A stretch of DNA of 64,000 nt from CAZJYI01 sp964550025 (GTDB lineage Bacteria > Verrucomicrobiota > Kiritimatiellia > UBA8416 > CAYOBW01), in contig CAZJYI010000019.1 of NCBI GenBank assembly GCA_964550025.1, forward strand, positions 1 through 64,000, in the 5' to 3' direction. The notes beneath the pieces are model-generated. The model saw nothing but the letters and a program-made list of their open reading frames with translations, was not told where the DNA came from and did not search any database. The stretch's first letter is position 1. Every line of letters begins with the position of its first letter. The translations under genes and the position numbers were made by a program. Shown piece by piece: positions 24,501 through 31,454 of the stretch.

Positions 24501-25557
24501 GCATCTCGGGGTCGTTGGCCCAGACCTTGAGATTGGCCTCGTCGCCGCCAATGTGAACGAACTCGCTCGGGAACAGATCGATCACCTCGGTCAGGATGTC
24601 CTGCATGAACGTTACGGTCTCCGGGCGAGCCCCGAGCAGCCCCGAGTTCGGCCGCCAGTCTCCGCCGCGTACCCACCACCGTTTCTCCACCGGCAGTTCC
24701 GCGAGATGCTTCATGTTTACCCCGTGCTCGGGGTACGCCACGATCGCCGACCCGGCGTGGTACGGCATCTCGATTTCCGGAACGATCGTGACGTGGCGTC
24801 CGGCCGCGTAGCGCACGAGCTCGCGAATGTCTTCTTGCGTGTAGAAACCGAAGCGGCGCCGTCCTTCGCCCTTTCTGTACCGGAGCGTCCAGTCCATGTC
24901 TGACCCGAGTTCCGTCAGTTTCGGGTATTTCTTGATCTCGACACGCCAACCTTCATTGTCGGTCAAGTGCATTTGCAGCCGGTTGAACTTGTGCATTGCC
25001 ATGGCGTCGATGTAGTGCTTCACGTCCGCGGCCGGGATGAAGTGGCGTGCCGGATCGATCAGCAATCCACGCCATTCGAAACGCGGGTAGTCGGTGACCG
25101 ACAGGCAGGGCACCGGCCTGGCGAGGTTCGCCTTCCGCTTTGGCGAGGGAACCGCCGTCGGAAGGAGCTGCCGCAGAGTCTGGGAACCGTAGAACAGACC
25201 GGCCGGTCCCGCTGCACGGATGTCGATGCGTCCGGGAGTCACGTCCAGCCTGTAACCTTCATCACCGAGTTCGATTCTCAGGCCGCCGTCCAGCGCCAGC
25301 ACGATGGTGGCCCCGCCGGATGCGCGATCGACGCGTTTCAGGCGGAACCCCGTCGTCGGCGCCAATGCTGCAATGAGCTTGTCTGCCTCCGCGGATGCAT
25401 CCTCCGCCGCCACGACGGAGGTGTCCGCCGTGATAAGGAAGACGCCTTCACGGGTCAGCATGGAGACCGGTTGTGGGATGATGGCGGGCGTTGCAGCATG
25501 GATGCCGACACAACAGACAACGAGGGGCAGAGTACTGAAACACACGCGCTTGGTCAT
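21568..25557 (-). CDS. Secreted GH20 beta-N-acetylhexosaminidase fused to a six-hairpin domain and a discoidin domain
   Basis: 1329 residues. A signal peptide (about 1-21) and a GH20 N-terminal domain (about 25-145) lead into the GH20 barrel (about 150-500). The catalytic pair Asp339-Glu340 sits in HIGGDE, and the substrate-assisted mechanism of the family releases terminal GlcNAc/GalNAc. After a linker comes an (alpha/alpha)6 barrel-like region (about 750-1090; GEGFYDEFYIRDGAYQVMEL, TLWPTEIFERDDPR) of the kind seen in GH15/GH63/GH78-type enzymes. A discoidin/CBM32-like domain follows (about 1190-1328). Typical GH20 enzymes have 500-800 residues, so this is an unusual two-enzyme fusion. An AGGAGG precedes the ATG. 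It lies between the six-hairpin gene upstream and the URO-D-like gene downstream. Confidence 0.9.
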   Translation of the reverse strand: MTKRVCFSTLPLVVCCVGIHAATPAIIPQPVSMLTREGVFLITADTSVVAAEDASAEADKLIAALAPTTGFRLKRVDRASGGATIVLALDGGLRIELGDEGYRLDVTPGRIDIRAAGPAGLFYGSQTLRQLLPTAVPSPKRKANLARPVPCLSVTDYPRFEWRGLLIDPARHFIPAADVKHYIDAMAMHKFNRLQMHLTDNEGWRVEIKKYPKLTELGSDMDWTLRYRKGEGRRRFGFYTQEDIRELVRYAAGRHVTIVPEIEMPYHAGSAIVAYPEHGVNMKHLAELPVEKRWWVRGGDWRPNSGLLGARPETVTFMQDILTEVIDLFPSEFVHIGGDEANLKVWANDPEMQALMKTLGCQNAHELHSWFIKQMDAFLTKKGRRMVGWDEILQGGLAPGATVMSWRGVGRGIAAAKAGHDVVMAPTSHTYFDYRQAPGELGLGRRVITMEKVYTFDPIPDALNAEEAKHVLGGQGQLWGELISDAKRRDFMTWPRACALSEVLWSPRRDRRSQPFFPRLLEHRKRLQAAEIHFRPLDNSLVKRASASPMDFDYFRNNWNVIGLKDYRRGARVMPDNRLQLAETAVEIRVGRSLLPLGRKHGKLVQDGWLPIILIAANDGPVRYDIKMWATPLPTVKDWQRAFDWPTEGENFLNWIQVKATNTGDREAKARVKTSSPRAEAAGAFDWTLKPGGSSVATVRVPFSAVKDATVFADADPDMWLDRTAQYWKGALSEAAHIEVPCRKATEALLAAHVCQLIANDHGDVHGGEGFYDEFYIRDGAYQVMELEEAGLWDAAKKAVALYLPRQRSDGRFESQKGQFDANGQAVWVLWQYYKMTADRAWLESVYPRMRKAVDWTMKARRQAPADSPFAGVLPNALADGEFLWGGKHHIVGYDFWNLRGMLCTADAARILGKKAEAEELMKEADLYRDALDAAWKRTGLAHFPPSWEKAGTHWGNTETLWPTEIFERDDPRIAALSSHVREDFHGGFIEGTIQWHGHAPAIHPYMGAYTTMADLTRGEHEDVVRDFYWYLLHSTAAHAFPEGIYEKKREAWNNTIPHVTGACNYAIMLRHMLVHEEGDELHLLKAVPDWWLNDGQRITIKRLPTHFGMMALTVHGTKEGVKIAFDRPTRERPERLVLHLPPSRRLLTKLDGVDVVTRSNQQNRWDFPTVVALYEESDPPALWVEPDALSLTTGKPVTCSTALPPYPARQANDGYAGNTDKYWATDVQQMKDPRPWWQVDLEEPTTVGRVVVVAYYGTRRYYGFTVETSLDGETWEMVADLLGNKALSTREGHTCRFEPRPVRYLRVTQMHNSANTGRHLVEVMAFGE

Positions 25558-25574
25558 GACTGGGTCCTCCTCTC

Positions 25575-25699
25575 GTAGCGCCGACTTTCAGTCGGTGACA
25601 TGTTGCGCGGGTGTCCGACCCGCGCGAGCCCAGCGTCGGTGCAAGGCCTCACCGGCTGAAAGCCGGCGGCACTGGTCACCGGCTGAAAGCCGGCGCTAC
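25575..25699. repeat. REP cluster (GTAGCGCCGAC family), inverted outer pair
   Basis: The left end (25575-25599) is GTAG followed by the hairpin CCGACtttcaGTCGG, and the right end (25675-25699) is the same family inverted. A third partial copy (GGCTGAAAGCCGG) is near 25652-25666, and a GCGCGGG...CCCGCGC palindrome lies between. The right end contains the TGA stop (25676-25678) and encodes the last residues of the upstream gene. Confidence 0.85.
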
Positions 25700-28651
25700 T
25701 TCGACAATATGCACACCCTTGTTGAGGTTGTGATAGAGCATGTTCACTCGGACGAAACGGATTTCGGTCGGTTCGAACTCGAACCGATCGCCCTTCGGAG
25801 TCGAGGGCGTGGTGTTCTCCCGCATGTCGCCGACCGTTGTCCAGACCTCGCCGTCGGCCGACACCTCGACCGTGTATCGGTAGTAGCGTCCGCTGCCCCA
25901 GTAGGGATAGACGTGAACGCCCGTTGCGACGCGCGGCTTCTCGACGTCAATCTTCAGCCAGGCCGGGTATGGGTCCGTCTGCCAGGATGACTGAAGGTCG
26001 GCGGCGTTACCGTCAATGGCTTTCCAGGGCGGGTAGTCAGCCAGGCTTGCCGAGGCCGTCGCCTTCATCGCGAGCGAGGGCGGTGCGACGGCGCCGAATG
26101 CCTTCGTGAACAGCCGTTCCCGCTCTTTGCCTGTCAGCAGCGCGGGGGCGGCGACCGGGTAGGGCCTGCCGCCCTCGCCGACGTACGTCTTGAACCGCCG
26201 GCTGTACTCCTTCACGAAGGCGCGCCGCACGAGATCGAAGCTCAGTGGCTCGGGGGGGTGGTTCTTCTCGTCATCCAGCAGGAACGGCTTGCCGGCGCGG
26301 GCGGGATCGTAGTCGTCGTCCTTGACGATGAAGTCGAACTCGCTGCGATAGCCTTCGAGAATGCGCTGGTAGTTGCCGTCGTGCGCATCCCGTGCCGTGC
26401 GCCACTTGAACGACGCCCGTGTCACGTCCGGGGTGAAGTAGATCCACGCATCGTTCTCAACGGCCTTGCTTGCGTCGCCGGTGAACGAGTCCAGTACGAC
26501 CGTATAGGGAACCCTGAAGACCACGTAACGGGGCGGGTGGTGGAAGTCGTTCTCGACGGTCATGGTCGCTCCGCCATCGGTGAAGGTCAGTGTGCTCGAC
26601 ACGCGCCCCATTTCGGTCGGCGCGTTTCGGATGGCCACGCGCTTCCCGGGCTCTATCCAGGAGGGGGAGATGAGTGAATAGAGGTGAAGATCGCGTTCCT
26701 CTGCTCGGATGCCGCAATCGCCGCCGTGCTCACAGACCATCATGTTGCGGATGAAGAGCGCGGTCTTCGCCGCGGCCCAGGCATGGGGAGGGGGGCAGTT
26801 TGCGGCCGGCGTGCGTGTGGACCACGGCACGACCAGGTTCTCGAATCCTTCGTGGGTCGAGCCGTTGTGCAGTAGAACGTGGTACAGATCAAGCAGCGCG
26901 AACCACGAGAACCCGATTGCCCGGTACTGCTGGGCCTGGTTGAGTGTGACGTACTGGTGGACGTGCATGCCGTTGCGGTAACTCATGACCCCTTCGCGGT
27001 ACTTCCTTCTCCGAATCTCCGCCAGCGTCCTGTGCAACCGGACATCATCGGGATGCAGCAACTCCGTGGGATAGACGAGCAGGTTGTTCTCCCAATCCTG
27101 GTTGGGGTAATCGTTGACCCACCCCTTGCGCCCCTGCACCCAGCCCGCCTTCCAGTCGTACAGTCCGGAGCGAAAGTAACCTTCTCTCACGCGGATGTCC
27201 TCGAGCGCCCGGAGGATCGCCTCGCAGTAGGTGGCCTCTGACGCCGTCCACGCTTTCACGTCCTCGTCCTCGCCCATGATCTGCGCGGCGCGGATCGACG
27301 TGCGAAGCGCCAGGAGCGCGAAGAGATTGTGACACGTGTGGTACCCGGTCACCATCGGCGCATCGTACGGGATCGACGGGCGAATCAGGCCGTGCTTGTT
27401 GTGCGTCTCGTGATCCCTGACGATGAACTCGGCGCCCTTGCGAATGGCCGGGTAGACCTTGCGGCCGTATTCTCCGTCGCGCGTCATGACCAGGTGGTAG
27501 GCCAGTGCAAACAGCCCCTGCCCGTGCGAGGTCACGATGTGGTCGTTGCCCCGGTTGTGCACGTCGATGAACATGCCGGAGGCGTGTTGTTTGCGGAGCA
27601 GCCAGTCGACGTTCGGTTTGATGAACGCGTTCAAGCCGGCGGTGTCGTAAGCCAGTAGCATGTCGATGTAGTCGTTGAGGAACAGCGCATCGTACGGCAG
27701 TCCGCTGCCCTGGCGTCTGCCGCCTTTTTGCTCGCGTGACGCGAGCATGAGGTGCACGAGCGATGCCCGGTATGAGTCGCTTACACGCTTCTCGGGGATC
27801 TCAAACTCGAAGCTGCCGAACAAGTCCTTCCAATACTGCAGCGTTTCGGCGAGCTTCCTGTCGTAGTCCGCCGCGGTAACCGCGGCAAGCTGCTTCTCGT
27901 CCGTCAGCGGTACACGCGGCATCTTGAACGTGGCACTGAAACGCTCACCCGGCTTGAGCGTTCGCCTGTAGACGCTGAACCCCGTCGCGATCCGGTCCGT
28001 GATGTGGTATTCGGCCGCCGTGTACGTACCTTTGCGAGGCACCCCACCGACGGCATGAGTCTCTGCTCCGCTCGAGAAGAAGTAGGTTGCCTTGCCGTTC
28101 CGCGCCAGGCTGCTGGCGCCCAGGTCGAAGAGCGTAGTCGGTCTGACCGGTTCCTTGACTCTGCCGAGTCTGAAATGCCCGGCCGATCCCCGGATGGCGG
28201 CCGCCACGAGTCCCTCGCCGGGCCTCGTCGCCGGGTTGTGCATCGTCATCCGCGCGAACTGCACCAGGTTGGCGCGACCGAGCTCGGGCAGTTCCGCACT
28301 GAAGATCTCAAGGCGGTACTCAATTCCCTCGTGCGACCAATCGTACTCCACCACCGGAATCCACCCGTCGCGGAATGTCTTCTGCCGCGCCATGACCGGC
28401 TTCAGCGCATTGCCGTGGAAGAAAGCCAGCTCGGCGTAACGGGTATAGACCGCGCCATCGTAGGTGACCTGCACCGGTTCCGGCACGAACGGCATCCCGA
28501 TCACGGTCGTGGACTGCGCGGCGTAACACCACTCACGCCCCGGATCGTCAACGCGGGGGTCGAACATGGGGCCGCCCGCCACCGCGGTCGCTGCCAGGAA
28601 CAGGACGAGAGTGAGAAGTACGTCTCTCACGATTTTCGCATTAACAGCCAT
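25676..28651 (-). CDS. Secreted six-hairpin (alpha/alpha) glycoside-hydrolase-like protein with C-terminal discoidin domain
   Basis: 991 residues from ATG 28651, chosen because a typical signal peptide (KIVRDVLLTLVLFLAATAVAG) follows at once; the frame stays open further upstream without similarity. An N-terminal beta-sandwich (about 30-310) precedes an (alpha/alpha) toroid (about 320-650) with motifs such as YDALFLNDYIDMLLAYD, GMFIDVHNRGNDHIVTSHGQ and YPNQDWENNLLVYPTE. A discoidin/CBM32-like domain ends the protein (about 857-991). I cannot assign a CAZy family. The last residues (VAPAFSR) and the stop codon are encoded by a REP element, so the original 3' end has probably been altered. It is divergent from the AraC-type regulator 125 bp away and likely controlled by it. 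Confidence 0.7.
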   Translation of the reverse strand: MAVNAKIVRDVLLTLVLFLAATAVAGGPMFDPRVDDPGREWCYAAQSTTVIGMPFVPEPVQVTYDGAVYTRYAELAFFHGNALKPVMARQKTFRDGWIPVVEYDWSHEGIEYRLEIFSAELPELGRANLVQFARMTMHNPATRPGEGLVAAAIRGSAGHFRLGRVKEPVRPTTLFDLGASSLARNGKATYFFSSGAETHAVGGVPRKGTYTAAEYHITDRIATGFSVYRRTLKPGERFSATFKMPRVPLTDEKQLAAVTAADYDRKLAETLQYWKDLFGSFEFEIPEKRVSDSYRASLVHLMLASREQKGGRRQGSGLPYDALFLNDYIDMLLAYDTAGLNAFIKPNVDWLLRKQHASGMFIDVHNRGNDHIVTSHGQGLFALAYHLVMTRDGEYGRKVYPAIRKGAEFIVRDHETHNKHGLIRPSIPYDAPMVTGYHTCHNLFALLALRTSIRAAQIMGEDEDVKAWTASEATYCEAILRALEDIRVREGYFRSGLYDWKAGWVQGRKGWVNDYPNQDWENNLLVYPTELLHPDDVRLHRTLAEIRRRKYREGVMSYRNGMHVHQYVTLNQAQQYRAIGFSWFALLDLYHVLLHNGSTHEGFENLVVPWSTRTPAANCPPPHAWAAAKTALFIRNMMVCEHGGDCGIRAEERDLHLYSLISPSWIEPGKRVAIRNAPTEMGRVSSTLTFTDGGATMTVENDFHHPPRYVVFRVPYTVVLDSFTGDASKAVENDAWIYFTPDVTRASFKWRTARDAHDGNYQRILEGYRSEFDFIVKDDDYDPARAGKPFLLDDEKNHPPEPLSFDLVRRAFVKEYSRRFKTYVGEGGRPYPVAAPALLTGKERERLFTKAFGAVAPPSLAMKATASASLADYPPWKAIDGNAADLQSSWQTDPYPAWLKIDVEKPRVATGVHVYPYWGSGRYYRYTVEVSADGEVWTTVGDMRENTTPSTPKGDRFEFEPTEIRFVRVNMLYHNLNKGVHIVEVAPAFSR

Positions 28652-28776
28652 TGTTGTCTTACAGGTAATGTCCTGATATCGTAGAGAGGCTAGCAGAACC
28701 CCGGGAGTCGTGCTTCGCAGCGCTTGCCGAAGATGTCGCAATTCCTGCCATTGGTGCTGGCAAGGGAGAAGGTGCG
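28652..28776. promoter_or_regulatory. Divergent control region for the AraC gene and glycan operon
   Basis: The 125 bp hold the 5' ends of both divergent genes. An inverted repeat CTTGCC (28723-28728) / GGCAAG (28759-28764) brackets TGTCGCAATTCCTGCCAT, a plausible but unproven AraC-family site. A Shine-Dalgarno GGGAGAAGG precedes the AraC ATG. No strong -35/-10 pair is evident. Confidence 0.35.
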
Positions 28777-29607
28777 ATGGTTGAGTCCGCATCAAGTGTG
28801 CCGCCCGCGCTGAACGGCGCGATTGTGACCGCCATCCGGCTGGTCGATGAGATTACGCGGTCGAAGACGGGCCCCTTCAGGGCCGTTTCGCTGCCCGGGC
28901 ACCTCATCCACGTCGTTACGGAAGGCGAGGTGGAACAGGAAGCCGGCGGGATTGTCGAGCGATTCAAGGCGGGCGACTCGGTGTGGTACTGGGAAAACGA
29001 GCCGGTGAGCGGGCACGTCGTGAAGGCACCGTGGCGCTTTTATACGGTCAGCTTTTCCGCGCCGTCGCTGCCGCCCCCGCCGCCGAACGAACGCGTCAGA
29101 CCCGTCAGCCATCGAGCCGTGAGGTGGACGCGCGATCTGCTACTGGTCTGGCGCAACACGCAGCTCCCGCCCGTGGTACGGCACATCCGTCTGCATGCTC
29201 TGCTTTTGGAGGTCATCCTGGAGCTCCTGTCCGACGCGGCTCGCGAACAGTGCGCCGAGGCGGAAGCGGGGTTGTGGTGGAAGATCGAGGCGGCATTGCG
29301 GGCCGACCTCTCGCGACCCGTGAACCTGCGCGTGCTGTGCGAACTGAGTCACCGCGGCGAGCGTTCGATTTTCCGGGCGTGCAAGAAAGCCACGGGTCTG
29401 TCCCCCATGAAGCGTGTCAAACAGATCCGTCTCAGTCATGCCCGCGGCATGCTCCAGTTCTCGCGTCTCTCGGTGAGCGAGATTGCATACGACGTGGGGT
29501 ATGAACGAGTGCAGGAGTTCAGCCGTGACTACCGGAAGCACTATGACTGCACTCCCACACAGGCGCGACGCGCGGGACCGGACTACCGGCGTGAGAAGAC
29601 GAAATGA
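28777..29607 (+). CDS. AraC-family transcriptional regulator
   Basis: 276 residues. The N-terminal half is a cupin-like sensor (VSLPGHLIHVVTEGEVEQEA, then FKAGDSVWYWENEPVSGH). The C-terminal 100 residues are the double helix-turn-helix of AraC/XylS regulators (LRVLCELSHRGERSIFRACK, then LSVSEIAYDVGYERVQEFSR and the terminal YDCTPTQAR). AraC regulators of this layout usually sense a sugar and activate the divergent catabolic genes. The obvious target is the minus-strand set of six-hairpin enzyme, GH20 fusion and URO-D-like protein. A clear Shine-Dalgarno sequence lies 5-13 bp before the ATG. Confidence 0.92.
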   Translation: MVESASSVPPALNGAIVTAIRLVDEITRSKTGPFRAVSLPGHLIHVVTEGEVEQEAGGIVERFKAGDSVWYWENEPVSGHVVKAPWRFYTVSFSAPSLPPPPPNERVRPVSHRAVRWTRDLLLVWRNTQLPPVVRHIRLHALLLEVILELLSDAAREQCAEAEAGLWWKIEAALRADLSRPVNLRVLCELSHRGERSIFRACKKATGLSPMKRVKQIRLSHARGMLQFSRLSVSEIAYDVGYERVQEFSRDYRKHYDCTPTQARRAGPDYRREKTK

Positions 29608-29616
29608 CCTGTACAG

Positions 29617-31293
29617 CTATTCTCCCGCGGGTGGCACTTCCGGTGGCAGGTCAGGGGCCGCGAAGCGGACGTTGCTCAGCACGATCTCTCCCGTGTTCTT
29701 TGTGTAGACGACGATCGTCAGCCGACTGGCCAGAGCGGGCAGCGGCAAGGTGGTCGTGTTCTCCCACTTCGTCTTTTCGCACTTGAAGGTTTCGTCCGCC
29801 AGATCGATGACGATGTTCTGCTCCTCGGATTTCAGCGGAACCGTCATTGACTCGTAGTATTGTCCGCGGGGCATCAGGGCGAGGGACACCTGGCTTGCCG
29901 CGCCGTCGCTGTTGTCGATGTCAAACGAGAACAGGTCGCCGAGAAAGAGCTGATGCGCCTTGCCCAGGAGAATGGTGACAAACGTCTTCCGGTGATCACC
30001 GGGTTCGACCTCGACGTGCAGAAGTCCGTCGTCCCCGACATAGGGCTTGGCCTTGTCGCCCCACCACTCGATCGTGATGCGTCCGGGTTGGTTGACTGGC
30101 ACGATAACCTCCGCGGGGATCTCCTCCACCTGCGCCGGAAGACGTGCTTGCGGCGCGGCTGCCTGGTCGGGTTGATCCACCGCCTTTGGTTTCGCCGCCG
30201 CTTCGCCCGCGGGTTCGGGCTCCTGTACCGGTTTGGCGAGAGCGACCTCGACGACGGGTTCCGGTGTCGGTTTCGGCTTGGCGGGTGCGGCATCGACGGG
30301 TTCGTCGGGCTCGGGGTCGGGGGCCGGGGCCGCTTCCGCCGGCGCCGGTTTCACGACCGTGGGCACCACGGGCTCCGGCTGAGCAGGCGTCGGTTTCGGG
30401 GGGGCAGGCTCCGCGGGGCGTGGTGCCGCTTCGACCGGCGCCACGGGTTGGGGCGCGGGTTCGGGAGGTTCGGCGACGACAGGCGGCGGAGGCAGTTCGT
30501 CGAGCGGGTCCATTGGCGCGATCGGTGGGGGCGCGGGTTCGGCGGCGGCCGGCGGCCGCTGCGCAGGCTGTTCGAGGGCGGGGTCTGCGGCCGGTGCCTC
30601 CAGCGGGGGCGGAGGCGGTTCGTCAAGCGGGTCGAGGGGCACAGCATCAACCGCTGGTGCCGGTACCTGATCCGGTTGCGGGGCGGCCGCCGCGTCGCCT
30701 GCAACCTGAGCGGCTTCGGGCTTTGCGGGGAGGGGCATTTCCCCCGCGAGCGTTTCGGGAACGGTCTTCACGGGGTCAGGCGCCGGTTCCTCCGTGCCCG
30801 GGGGAGGCGGAGGCTCGTACTCCACGTCGGCCTTCGCGAGGGGCGCGTCCACCTCGAAGTCGCGGAACCCGTACCGGATTGTGTACTGCCCGGAGCCCAT
30901 CTTCACGACGGGATGCCGTTCACCTTCGCGCAGCAGAAGGTCCGTGGGCAGAAGGGGAAGTGTGCTCTTGACGACGATCGTGTTGTCCTTCATGGGGGCG
31001 TTGTGCGTCCACGACTTGGCCGTCGCGTGGCCCCATGCGTCACAGAACCTGAGCAAGGCCACACGGGGTGCGTTGTCGGAGTCGCGGCACGTGAGAATGT
31101 AGCCGTAGTGATTGGTCGTGATACAGTTGTATTCCTCTCCCGGTCGCACGACCGGCAAAGCGCCGTCGCTTTGGCCGGGCACCAGAATGTCGCGCGTCAG
31201 CGTCGCGTGGCCGAGCACTGCCTGGTTGGTGCCGGTCGGAACGCCCGTTGCCAGCACGGATACGTAGATGAGAATGCCGATGAGGGTTTGCAT
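29617..31293 (-). CDS. Exported protein with long Pro/Ala/Glu-rich spacer, unknown function
   Basis: 558 residues from ATG 31293 (GGAAGG upstream); longer starts lack a signal peptide. The signal peptide (1-18) is followed by a globular part of about 130 residues with paired Cys (EYNCITTNHYGYILTCRDSD). Residues about 160-400 are low complexity, rich in Pro, Ala, Glu and Val with repeated DPLDEPPPPP / DPLDELPPPP blocks, like wall- or periplasm-spanning linkers of TonB-type proteins. The C-terminal 150 residues (RITIEWWGDKAKPYVGDDG...) look like a beta-sandwich. There is no TonB C-terminal motif. It is convergent with the AraC gene (9 bp apart). No family recognised; a cell-envelope-spanning or surface-binding role is a guess. 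Confidence 0.6.
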   Translation of the reverse strand: MQTLIGILIYVSVLATGVPTGTNQAVLGHATLTRDILVPGQSDGALPVVRPGEEYNCITTNHYGYILTCRDSDNAPRVALLRFCDAWGHATAKSWTHNAPMKDNTIVVKSTLPLLPTDLLLREGERHPVVKMGSGQYTIRYGFRDFEVDAPLAKADVEYEPPPPPGTEEPAPDPVKTVPETLAGEMPLPAKPEAAQVAGDAAAAPQPDQVPAPAVDAVPLDPLDEPPPPPLEAPAADPALEQPAQRPPAAAEPAPPPIAPMDPLDELPPPPVVAEPPEPAPQPVAPVEAAPRPAEPAPPKPTPAQPEPVVPTVVKPAPAEAAPAPDPEPDEPVDAAPAKPKPTPEPVVEVALAKPVQEPEPAGEAAAKPKAVDQPDQAAAPQARLPAQVEEIPAEVIVPVNQPGRITIEWWGDKAKPYVGDDGLLHVEVEPGDHRKTFVTILLGKAHQLFLGDLFSFDIDNSDGAASQVSLALMPRGQYYESMTVPLKSEEQNIVIDLADETFKCEKTKWENTTTLPLPALASRLTIVVYTKNTGEIVLSNVRFAAPDLPPEVPPAGE

Positions 31294-31454
31294 GACGATC
31301 CCTTCCAATGTAACTCCATCATACTTGCCGCTGCCACCGCGAGGCAAGTGCAATCACGGGACAGGCCGCGGGTGATTGGTTATTCGATAGCCGATACTCG
31401 GGGCGGCTCAAAGCCGCCGCTTGGACGGGCGCCCTGCGTATGCCGAACAGCAGG

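Noticed and set aside
22381..24903. Long open frame on the plus strand opposite the GH20 fusion gene
   Set aside because: The GC-rich antisense of a real gene gives long open frames; the translation has no recognisable domain, while the minus strand encodes a clear GH20.
28723..28764. Confident AraC operator
   Set aside because: Only one 6-bp inverted pair supports it and no second copy was found in the window; kept only as a tentative site.
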